A stretch of 64,000 nt of DNA, from the NCBI GenBank assembly GCA_030745875.1, contig JASLNT010000011.1, positions 1 through 64,000 of the forward strand, given 5' to 3'. Shown here in pieces: positions 46,098-54,472 of this stretch. This stretch comes from Phycisphaerae bacterium (GTDB lineage: Bacteria > Planctomycetota > Phycisphaerae > SM23-33). A model generated the notes under the pieces. It searched no databases. It was not told the DNA's origin and saw only the letters and a list, made by a program, of their open reading frames with translations. Numbering within the stretch: position 1 is the first letter of the stretch; each line of letters starts with the position of its first letter. The translations under genes were made by a program, and so were the position numbers.

Positions 46098-48482
46098 ATG
46101 AGCCGACTCTTTCTCGCTGTCAAGGCGGCTTTGATACCGGCGGTGCTGTCGGCCGGAACCATCGCACGTGCGCAAAGGCCCGCTGCGCTCCACCTACCGC
46201 AGAAGGGCCTGGTGGGACACTGGTCCGGCGAGGGCGACGCAAGGGATAGTGTGGGGCGGAATCACGGCATAATAAAAGGCGACACTGCATTGGCCCCAGG
46301 CAGAGTCGGCAGGGCCTTCAAATTCGACGGTAAGGACGATTACGTACAACTCGGTTCGGGAAACGCCAAAACCGCCAAGGCGCTCCAGATCACCGGTAGC
46401 CAAACGATCGCAATGTGGATCCGCCCGGATCGTCTGACAGGACGGCAGAGCATCCTTCACACAGCTTATGGGGGGGAGGTGTCGATCGTCCTTGAACCCA
46501 CCGGAGAACTGAGCTACATGTACGGGAGTTCGGGGCGCAACGACAGCCCTTTCATTCTCTGCACGTCCTTCGGGAAGGTCGAGGACACGGGCGTTTCAGC
46601 CGGCGAAATCGCAGTGTACAAAACTCAAAAAACAGCGATCGCGGCAAAGAAGTGGACACACATCGCCATCGTCCGGGATCTGACGGCCAAACGCCTGCGT
46701 CTATATATCAACGCGAAACTCGTGGTCGAAACCGGGACAACTATTCCTGCGGCCAGCGTATCGAACCTTCCGGTTCTTCTCGGAAGAGGCTTCGTCAACA
46801 GTTTCAGCGGCCTGATTGACGAAGTTGCGATCTGGAATCGTGCTCTAAACGCTGGTGAGATCGGCAAGACACACGCCCTCAGTCGCATAACGGCGGATCC
46901 CCTAGCCGGCGGTCTGGTTGGCCTCTGGCTGGGCAATGGCAACAGCAGGGACGCACTCGGGAAACACCACGGGCGGACCAGAGGTCAGGTCAGTTACACC
47001 CTCGACCGCCACCGCAAGGCCCGGCGCGCCTTTCAGTTCACAGGCTCGGGCGCAATTATCATCCCCGATCACGACGACCTCGACACCGATGAAGCCTTCA
47101 CGTTGAGTCTCTGGGTAAAGCAGAAGACACCGAGAACCGACATCGCGCATCTCGCGGTGAAATGGGGACGCAAGCACGCGGACTACAGCCTCGAATTGGA
47201 TCGCCAAGGCCGTCCATACCTCCTGGTCCACGGAGACGACGCGGAAGACCGCCTTACCGCCAAGAGCCCCCTGCCCCCCAACGCCTGGTCACATGTGGCT
47301 GCAACGTTCAACCGCGGGGAAATGAAATTGTACATCAATGGCAAGCTCAGCGCCAGCGGTGTAGCCTCCACAGTCAAACGCACGTGTTCGAAGGAATACG
47401 AGGCCGATGACGTAGCCATAGGAGCTGAAGGGAACATCGGCCAGTTCGTTGGCGCATTGGACGAGCTGGGAATATGGAATAGGGCGCTGAGCGCAGAAGA
47501 AATCGCCCGAGTAGCCAAAGCTCACAGCCTCTCCGATCTGCTGTCATATTTGACCCCGCATTTAACCCGCAAGCTTGCCGGCGACCTGGTCATACTGAAA
47601 GACGGCAGCGTGATGACGGGCAGTATCGTCAACAAGGCGTTTCTGCTTTCCGGCGCGTTCGGGAAGGTCACGATACCGGCCGGGCGCGTCGTGGGCTTTG
47701 CCGCCAACCGAACCAAAACCAGGCAAGTGCGCCTGGTGCTCACCGACGGGCAAACGATCTCCGGTGCGATCCTGGACCAACACGTGCAAGTCAAACTCTC
47801 AAGCAACCCTCCGCTGAAGATCCCTCCGGCTGACATCGCCGAGTGCGGATACCGCATCAGCGCCGACAAGCCCGCAATCCTGACAATCTCCGAACCCACG
47901 GTTTCGCTGCTCAACGGCGACAGGTTTATATGGACCGGCGGGCTGGACAAACTGGTATTGAAAACCCCATACGCTACGATGGCTCTGCCCGTCAAGAGTA
48001 TCACGAATCTCGTGTTGTCGCTGCGGGATAGAGAAAAACCGTTCCATCGCGTGCAGCTTACCAACGGTTCGACAATATCCGGCGTGTTGACGACAGGCAA
48101 GATAACGCTAGTACTCCAACTCGGCCCGAAGATCACCATCAAAGCCAGCGACCTGCTGCAGATATCCCGCCTGGGCAGAACAGTGTCAGCCGTCGGAACC
48201 GCAAGGGTGAATATGCGAAACGGCGACCGCCTGCTGGCTGGATTTGTCGGCGAGACGCTGAAGATCAAAACAGAATTCGGAAAAGCCGGGATCCCGATCA
48301 AGAACGTGCGAATCGTAACGTTTGATCCAAAGAAACCCGAGCAAGTCGCCGTCGCGATGTCGGACGGTACGACGCTTCGAGGGCGACTTACCGAACAGAT
48401 CCTGACGTTCAAAATCACAGGCGGCGGACCAACTGTCAAGTTGAACATCGCTCAGGTCGCCTCGGTCGCTTGGCGACCGTGA
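46098..48482 (+). CDS. Secreted double-LamG protein with six C-terminal repeat units
   Basis: This is an exported protein of 794 residues with a signal peptide (MSRLFLAVKAALIPAVLSAG). Two concanavalin-like LamG domains lie at about 35-265 (GLVGHWSGEGDARDSVG, VQLG, GLIDEVAIWNRALNAGEI) and 270-480 (GLVGLWLGNGNSRDALG, GALDELGIWNRALSAEEI). The C-terminal part (47583-48480) has six units of about 45 residues following a pattern of strand-DG-x-x-hydrophobic-x-G-strand. It is the first of four adjacent genes with this module. The start at 46098 has GGAAAGG upstream. Confidence 0.75.
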   Translation: MSRLFLAVKAALIPAVLSAGTIARAQRPAALHLPQKGLVGHWSGEGDARDSVGRNHGIIKGDTALAPGRVGRAFKFDGKDDYVQLGSGNAKTAKALQITGSQTIAMWIRPDRLTGRQSILHTAYGGEVSIVLEPTGELSYMYGSSGRNDSPFILCTSFGKVEDTGVSAGEIAVYKTQKTAIAAKKWTHIAIVRDLTAKRLRLYINAKLVVETGTTIPAASVSNLPVLLGRGFVNSFSGLIDEVAIWNRALNAGEIGKTHALSRITADPLAGGLVGLWLGNGNSRDALGKHHGRTRGQVSYTLDRHRKARRAFQFTGSGAIIIPDHDDLDTDEAFTLSLWVKQKTPRTDIAHLAVKWGRKHADYSLELDRQGRPYLLVHGDDAEDRLTAKSPLPPNAWSHVAATFNRGEMKLYINGKLSASGVASTVKRTCSKEYEADDVAIGAEGNIGQFVGALDELGIWNRALSAEEIARVAKAHSLSDLLSYLTPHLTRKLAGDLVILKDGSVMTGSIVNKAFLLSGAFGKVTIPAGRVVGFAANRTKTRQVRLVLTDGQTISGAILDQHVQVKLSSNPPLKIPPADIAECGYRISADKPAILTISEPTVSLLNGDRFIWTGGLDKLVLKTPYATMALPVKSITNLVLSLRDREKPFHRVQLTNGSTISGVLTTGKITLVLQLGPKITIKASDLLQISRLGRTVSAVGTARVNMRNGDRLLAGFVGETLKIKTEFGKAGIPIKNVRIVTFDPKKPEQVAVAMSDGTTLRGRLTEQILTFKITGGGPTVKLNIAQVASVAWRP

Positions 48483-48690
48483 ACAGACCGCCCGGATGCG
48501 ACAGCGGTGTTGCTGATTCATGGGACGACAGACTCTTCATTGACGCCGGAGCATTCACCGGGCAGAATAGGGCTCGCAAGATATAAAGGATTCTAACGGG
48601 AACCTGGCTCGATGTTGTTGGTCTAATATCCAGGTGTCGGGAGATTCCCGGCCGAGCGGACAATTGGGCAATCTGGAGCAAATTACTGTT

Positions 48691-50847
48691 ATGGCTATAA
48701 ACAAACATACGTTTTGGGGCATTGTGACGGCGTTCCTGCTGGTCGCGGGCTCGGCGAGCCAGGCGGCTGACAAGGGTATCCACATACCATCCGGACGAAA
48801 TGTATCGGGCAGCTGGAACACAGCCGACGGAGCGGGATACCAGTGGAACATCTACGTCGCGGGCGGATACGTTAACAGCGGCAGCCACAGCGCCTACAGC
48901 AGCGGAATGCAGTTGCAGATTAACGGATCGGGGTTCAGCGGCAGTTCTTCGGGAAGACTCAGCAAGGACGGGACGGAAATCGAGATCGGTCCGTGGAAGT
49001 ATCAGTCCGTCAACGTCTACCGCCGCATTTACGTGGACAAGAAGATCGGATACTGTCGTTGGATCGATATTTTCGAGAATCCGACGACAACCGCCAAATC
49101 TCTGACCCTGCGCTACTACAACGGAATGGGCACCTCCACGCGCAAAACTTACACCACCACTGGCGGAACCACAACCGGCGCCAAGGACTGGGGCATCGTA
49201 ACCGGTTATACGTCTAGTTCCTATTCGGCGGTGGCCCACGTGTTCGCGACAAAGAAGTCAAAAGTTCGCCCCCGATTCCAATGGACCCGCAGCAATAGCA
49301 CCGTGTACTACCATCACACGCTGCAGATACCGCCCAAGAAGACCGTCGCGATTTGCCTGATCGAAGCCCAGCGACGCCCGTTCGCCACCGCCCAGCAATT
49401 CCTGACCAACTTCAAGGTGGAGAAGGAACTCAAGAAGATCCCGCGTTCGCTGCGGAAGATCATCATTAACATGACCGGGACTATGCTTACTTTGGGCACG
49501 CTCGAACTGCCCCGCAACGAATCGCACGATCTGATAGTCCAGCGAGGAGGGAACGAACTGCTGGGAACCCTGCTCAACGAGAACTACGTTGTTGAAACGC
49601 TGTACGGGAAGCTCACGCTTGATGCAGCCAGAGTGGTGGGCCTTCACTCACCGGCCAACGCGGGCGATCGGATCAGGTTGGCGCTGGCCGACGGGCAGGT
49701 CATCGTGGGCAAACTTCTCTCCGGTCAGATTCGCCTGAAACTGGCAAACGGTAACGAAATGTCCATGCCCCCAGAGAAGATCGACACCGCCGCCTACAAG
49801 GTTTCGCCCCAGCGACCCGAGGAAATCGCCTTCCGCAAACCCATGGTCGTATTGCGAGGCGGGCAGCAGTTATTCTTTAAAGACTCGGACGTGGACTGGA
49901 CGTTCCATACGCAATACGGACGAGTGAAGCTCAATCCCGCCGATCTCCGAGAGATTGTGCTCGACACGCCCGACGGAGGACTGCATCGAGCGATATTCGC
50001 CAACGAGTCGGTTCTCTCGGGCCTCCTGGTCACCGACAAACTCAGCGTATCGCTGAACCTGGGCCCAAAGCTGTCGATACCCAGATACCTTATCCAGCAG
50101 TTCGCATTCCCCACCGCCGATTACAACGGACCGGATCTGGCGGAGTTGACCCTGAAGAATGAAGACATCCTGCACGGCCGCGTTTCCGATGAACTCCTGA
50201 AGATCGCCACCGATCTCGAAGAAGTCTCGGTCAAGCGTGATGAGATCGCCCAGATAACAATTCCCGAGGAAGCAACGCTCGGACGGATCCGCGTGAAACT
50301 GCACAGCGGAACGGTGGTCGAGGGCAAACTGGTGGGCAAGTCGGTGGGGTTCCAAGTGGCGCCCGGCGCCAGCCTGCCGGTGTACGTGGGGCACGTTGTC
50401 GAGATGAATTGCCCCAAACCGGCGCCCAAACCCACAACCCAACCGGCGAAAAAACCAACCGACAAGCCCACTGACAAGCCTCCCGTACGACCCTCTGCAG
50501 AACCCACAGCCGAGCCGGCTCCGCCCGCGCCCGCACCGGTGGCGCCCGAACCCGCGGTCCCGATTCTGAGGGCAAAACTAGTCACACGGGAGAATAAGCG
50601 AATCGGACAATTGCGGGATCTCGCAAAGAAGCTAACCGCCGAACTCGCTTCCACAACCGGCAAGGAGAAAGCAGCCAAACTCAAGAAACAGCTTGCCATA
50701 ATACAGAAGCAGATCGCCATTGAACAGATGCGATCCGATCTGAAGACACGTACGGCCAGGACGCTGAAAGAGACCGCCAAACTCGACAAAGCCAAGGCCG
50801 CTAAGCTCAATCACGCCATAGAAGTGCGACTACAACCCAGAAGCTAG
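48691..50847 (+). CDS. Secreted protein with six-unit repeat module and coiled-coil tail
   Basis: This is an exported protein of 718 residues. The signal peptide is in the first 27 (FWGIVTAFLLVAGSASQA). Residues 28-250 form a Ser/Gly/Tyr-rich beta region without a family I know. The six-unit module spans about 278-574 (IVQRGGNELLGTLL, LALADGQVIVGKLL, VVLRGGQQLFF, IFANESVLSGLL and two more), with the shared NLGPKLSIP block in unit four. A Pro/Thr linker and a coiled coil (about 625-715) end the protein. The ATG at 48691 is used because it starts the signal peptide. Confidence 0.68.
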   Translation: MAINKHTFWGIVTAFLLVAGSASQAADKGIHIPSGRNVSGSWNTADGAGYQWNIYVAGGYVNSGSHSAYSSGMQLQINGSGFSGSSSGRLSKDGTEIEIGPWKYQSVNVYRRIYVDKKIGYCRWIDIFENPTTTAKSLTLRYYNGMGTSTRKTYTTTGGTTTGAKDWGIVTGYTSSSYSAVAHVFATKKSKVRPRFQWTRSNSTVYYHHTLQIPPKKTVAICLIEAQRRPFATAQQFLTNFKVEKELKKIPRSLRKIIINMTGTMLTLGTLELPRNESHDLIVQRGGNELLGTLLNENYVVETLYGKLTLDAARVVGLHSPANAGDRIRLALADGQVIVGKLLSGQIRLKLANGNEMSMPPEKIDTAAYKVSPQRPEEIAFRKPMVVLRGGQQLFFKDSDVDWTFHTQYGRVKLNPADLREIVLDTPDGGLHRAIFANESVLSGLLVTDKLSVSLNLGPKLSIPRYLIQQFAFPTADYNGPDLAELTLKNEDILHGRVSDELLKIATDLEEVSVKRDEIAQITIPEEATLGRIRVKLHSGTVVEGKLVGKSVGFQVAPGASLPVYVGHVVEMNCPKPAPKPTTQPAKKPTDKPTDKPPVRPSAEPTAEPAPPAPAPVAPEPAVPILRAKLVTRENKRIGQLRDLAKKLTAELASTTGKEKAAKLKKQLAIIQKQIAIEQMRSDLKTRTARTLKETAKLDKAKAAKLNHAIEVRLQPRS

Positions 50848-50886
50848 ACAAACATCGCCCCATATGAAACTTTTGGAAGGATGAAT

Positions 50887-51714
50887 ATGGCCCTGAAACA
50901 ATTGCTTACCGTCCAGAGGCGAAATTTGCTGCTGGCGACGAGCGTTCTGCTGTCGGCAGTTCTGGCCTTGGCGGAGCCTGAAGCCAAACCGACCACCAGA
51001 CCAGCTCCGGCGGCAAATTCGGCCCCCAGCGACCCTGTGAGCAAACTTCGCGCCGCCCTACCGGCGGGATGGTCCCTCTGGGGCTCTTCCCATGCCGGAC
51101 GCACCGCACTGCATCCCGGTTTGCAGTGGTCTCGAGTACCGACAGGATTCATAAAACTCCGAAGCACATTGATCCCCACGAAAGAAGGATTGCAGCGAGC
51201 GACGCCGCCTGTAATCGTTTGGACGGCGCAGCGTCAGGCCGTCAGGACCAAGCGACGAACGAGTGAAATCCAACTGGACATCGAACAGAAGCCCACCACC
51301 TACCTCGGGGGCGGATCAGAATATCACGTTTACATCCACATTCCTTCGGCGGTGATGAAACTCTGGCCGACCGCCAGGCGGGATATCGCCAAGGCGTTTG
51401 GCATCAAGACGGCGACGACCCAACCGGCTGATGCGGTCGAGAAACGCTCGACCGTGCTCATCACGCAAAAAGGCAACGTGGTTTCATACGCAGTGAACGA
51501 CGTTGCATGCGCCGATATCAAAACAGTCGCCCAGGCTCTGGGGCAGGTCGCCAAGGACACCCCGCTGGTCATCCAAATCGAAACCAACGTTCGGGCTGGA
51601 CATGTCGCCGAAGTTCTGGCGATCGTCCGGAAACTGCGCCTGATGAAAGTGTCGATCACGGTGGTCCGAACCAGTCGGCCTCCCGTAAAGCCTGAAAAAC
51701 GACTTCCCCTCTGA
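50887..51714 (+). CDS. Exported protein with a TolR/ExbD-like C-terminal domain
   Basis: This 275-residue protein has an N-terminal hydrophobic segment (LLLATSVLLSAVLALA), a TTRPAPAA linker and a C-terminal domain (about 195-265): TVLITQKGNVVSYAVND, TPLVIQIETNVRAGHVAEVLAIVRKLRLMKVSITV. This has the pattern of the periplasmic ExbD/TolR domain (G-x-hydrophobic strand, then IxxDxxxxxxxVxxVxxxxxxxG). No exbB partner is adjacent. GGAAGG lies six bases before the ATG at 50887. It lies within the LamG/repeat cluster. Confidence 0.55.
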   Translation: MALKQLLTVQRRNLLLATSVLLSAVLALAEPEAKPTTRPAPAANSAPSDPVSKLRAALPAGWSLWGSSHAGRTALHPGLQWSRVPTGFIKLRSTLIPTKEGLQRATPPVIVWTAQRQAVRTKRRTSEIQLDIEQKPTTYLGGGSEYHVYIHIPSAVMKLWPTARRDIAKAFGIKTATTQPADAVEKRSTVLITQKGNVVSYAVNDVACADIKTVAQALGQVAKDTPLVIQIETNVRAGHVAEVLAIVRKLRLMKVSITVVRTSRPPVKPEKRLPL

Positions 51715-51740
51715 GCAACTCGGGCACCGAAGAGGAAAGC

Positions 51741-54428
51741 ATGATGGGGTCTGCAAGATCGCTGATTCTGGTGTGTTTTGTTCTAGTGCCGGCGGTGACG
51801 ACTGCGGCGGCCGAAGATGCTCCATCCGTTGCAGAGCACATCGCATGCCTCAAGTCTGAGGATGCGAAAGTGCGGTCGCGGGCAGTTAATGCGCTGATGA
51901 GAATGGGGCCGCGCGCCAAAGGTGCTGTTGGCGCACTGATCGAAATACTCGGCGATGAGTACAGCAGCATGCGAGAAAACGCCGCCGAGGCGCTGGGGAA
52001 CATTGGTCCGCCGGCGGCCGGGGCAACCGGCGCTCTGGCTACGGCCCTGAAGGACGAGAAATATTGGGTGCGTCGGAGTGCAGCGATGGCCCTGGTGAAA
52101 ATCGGACCGGGCGCGGGCAAAGCAGTCGGCGCCCTGGCCGAGGCGTTGAAGGACGATAATATCCTGGTCAGGCGTTTTGCAGCCGACGCACTGGCGGCTA
52201 TCGGCAAACCGACCAGGGAGGTCATTGATGGCCTGGAGAAGTTGCTGAAGGACAAGGATGTCTCCGTCCGCCTCTCGGCGGCCAGGACCCTGGCGAAACT
52301 CGGTGAAGGCAAGCGGGCGGTGAGCACACTGGTTGCAACTCTGAAACACCACGACATCTACGAGCGCCGCCCAGCAGTGGAGATACTGGAAACCATCGGT
52401 CCCGATGCCAGGAAAGCCGCCGGCGCACTACTGCATGCGGTCAAAGACGTCGAGGGATGGCGGGATCTGATGGCCGCGGACAGGAAAAGGTTCAAAGAGG
52501 GGCTACGCGATTCCAGGAGGGGATTCCACGGGGACCCCAGAGCATACGAGCAAACTAACTGGAGATTGCGCTTCGCCGCTGCGCGGGCCCTAGGCAAAAT
52601 CGATCCGAAAACCGCGGGCGACAGCGTCGTCCCGGTCCTGATCAAGATGCTCAGCCACGACACGACGTGGGTGCGCTCTAAGAGCACCGAGGCCCTGGGA
52701 GCAATCGGCAAGCCCGCGCAGGATGCGATTCAGCCCTTGGAGGCGATACTAGCCACTGAAAGGAGCGAAGGAGTCTGTCTGGAGGCGCACAAGACGCTGA
52801 GGCTGATCCGCAAGGGGAGCCCAACTACGCAGCCGGCCCGTAGCGATGGTCTGCTGGCCTGGTTCGCCGCCGACGGCAGCCTAGCCGACAACGCCGGGAC
52901 GAATGACGGACGGATTGTGGGTAATGTCAAATTCACAGGCGACCGCCACGGGACGCTCCGCAGCGCGCTGGCCTTCAATAAAGATGGCGGGCGCGTTATC
53001 ATTCCCGACAGCGACCAGTTGGACACCGACGCCGCATTTACTCTCAGCGCCTGGGTCGCCAGGACACACGACGGCACGGAAACCGGGCAGATCGTCAGCA
53101 AATGGCAGGATACCACGCGGGGAGGCGACTATGTCCTGTCCATGACCAACGCCGGTCAGGTATGTCTCACGGTCGGCAACAAAGTGATCCATTCACAGCA
53201 GGATCACATCTATTCGAACTCACGCGTACCAAAAGGAAGGTGGGCTCACGTTGCAGCCGTCTTTGACCGCGGCGAAATGAAACTGTACATCGACGGTATG
53301 TTCGATGCGGGTAAGAAATCAACCAAGATCAGATATGTGGATTGGAAAGAATACCAGCACGATGATATCTCCATCGGCGCAATGTGGGACGGTAAGTTCG
53401 GCTTTCGCGGCGTCATCGATGAGATCCGAATCTACGGGCGGGCGCTGAACGCGTCAGAGATTCACTCGCTGTTCGGCGGACCTGCACATGTCACTCGCAG
53501 CGCCGAGAATGACCGGATCGAACTGAGCGACGGCGGGATCATAACCGGAAGAATCACCAATGACCCCTATGTCCTGACGACCCCGATGGGAAAGGTGGTG
53601 ATCGCCGCACATCGCGTGGCGGGCATCAAATCCGGAGGCAAGAAAATCAAGGGTCTGCAACTACTGCTGACTGACACACAGATTATCTCCGGCACGCTGG
53701 ACGACCAGGTCCTGCAGATCGATGGTCCGGACGGAAAGACATTGGAAATACGCCCGGGGAAGATCGTTCAATGCGGGTACCGAATCACCCGGACCAGACC
53801 AGCCCGGACGCATTTGACGCACACGGTGCTGACTTTTCGCAATGGCGATCGACTGGCCGCAAAGCCTCTAGCCAAACTGCAAATCAAGAGCCCGTATGCG
53901 ACGATCGATCCGCCTTCGGCAAGCATCATCAGGATCGAAGCGACATCAGCCGACGGCCGGGCACATCGCGTGATGCTGGCTGGCGGATCAAGGCTCTCGG
54001 GCGAATTGACACCGCGAACTTTGGCGATAAAGCTCCAACTCGGTCCAAAGTTCGAGGTCAGGTGTGAGGACATCGTGGTGCTTTCATCTCGCAGCGTAGA
54101 ACGGAGTGCGACACAGGTCGACGCAGTGCTAATGAGAATGGCCAACGGCGACTGCCTGTCGGGCCTGATGGCTGGCAAGACTGTATCTATCCGGACCGAA
54201 TTTGGAGATATCGCCCCAGCCTGGGGCGCCATAGAATCGATTCGACCTGGCAAGGGCAAGGGCCAGGTCATGCTGAAAATGCGAAACGGCGCGGTGTATC
54301 GCGGGCAATTGGGCGGACCGCACACGTCATTCACAATCGCAGGGACAAAGCAAGCGATCAAGATCAAAACAGCAGAGATATCCTCGATCACCACGCTAGG
54401 AAAGCCCTCGCCAACGACCAAAAACTGA
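51741..54428 (+). CDS. Secreted HEAT-LamG-six-repeat protein
   Basis: This is an exported protein of 895 residues with a signal peptide (RSLILVCFVLVPAVTTAAA). About seven HEAT/PBS-type units fill residues 25-350 (LIEILGDEYSSMRENAAEALGNIGP and similar). Then a TTQPARSDGLLAW linker, a LamG domain (about 370-585; VIDEIRIYGRALNASEIHSL) and the six-unit module (53512-54390). The start could also be the second ATG. It is the first copy of a tandem family; the next begins 44 bp downstream of its stop. The domains suggest protein or glycan binding at the cell surface. Confidence 0.75.
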   Translation: MMGSARSLILVCFVLVPAVTTAAAEDAPSVAEHIACLKSEDAKVRSRAVNALMRMGPRAKGAVGALIEILGDEYSSMRENAAEALGNIGPPAAGATGALATALKDEKYWVRRSAAMALVKIGPGAGKAVGALAEALKDDNILVRRFAADALAAIGKPTREVIDGLEKLLKDKDVSVRLSAARTLAKLGEGKRAVSTLVATLKHHDIYERRPAVEILETIGPDARKAAGALLHAVKDVEGWRDLMAADRKRFKEGLRDSRRGFHGDPRAYEQTNWRLRFAAARALGKIDPKTAGDSVVPVLIKMLSHDTTWVRSKSTEALGAIGKPAQDAIQPLEAILATERSEGVCLEAHKTLRLIRKGSPTTQPARSDGLLAWFAADGSLADNAGTNDGRIVGNVKFTGDRHGTLRSALAFNKDGGRVIIPDSDQLDTDAAFTLSAWVARTHDGTETGQIVSKWQDTTRGGDYVLSMTNAGQVCLTVGNKVIHSQQDHIYSNSRVPKGRWAHVAAVFDRGEMKLYIDGMFDAGKKSTKIRYVDWKEYQHDDISIGAMWDGKFGFRGVIDEIRIYGRALNASEIHSLFGGPAHVTRSAENDRIELSDGGIITGRITNDPYVLTTPMGKVVIAAHRVAGIKSGGKKIKGLQLLLTDTQIISGTLDDQVLQIDGPDGKTLEIRPGKIVQCGYRITRTRPARTHLTHTVLTFRNGDRLAAKPLAKLQIKSPYATIDPPSASIIRIEATSADGRAHRVMLAGGSRLSGELTPRTLAIKLQLGPKFEVRCEDIVVLSSRSVERSATQVDAVLMRMANGDCLSGLMAGKTVSIRTEFGDIAPAWGAIESIRPGKGKGQVMLKMRNGAVYRGQLGGPHTSFTIAGTKQAIKIKTAEISSITTLGKPSPTTKN

Positions 54429-54472
54429 CCGAACCGCATCTCTGAGCAGCGCGCGTGGAGAAGGAAACCGAA

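Noticed and set aside
45586..46101. 171-residue plus-strand frame in the clpB upstream region
   Set aside because: It overlaps the clpB promoter, the 15-bp hairpin and the small membrane gene and has no coherent domain or ribosome-binding site.
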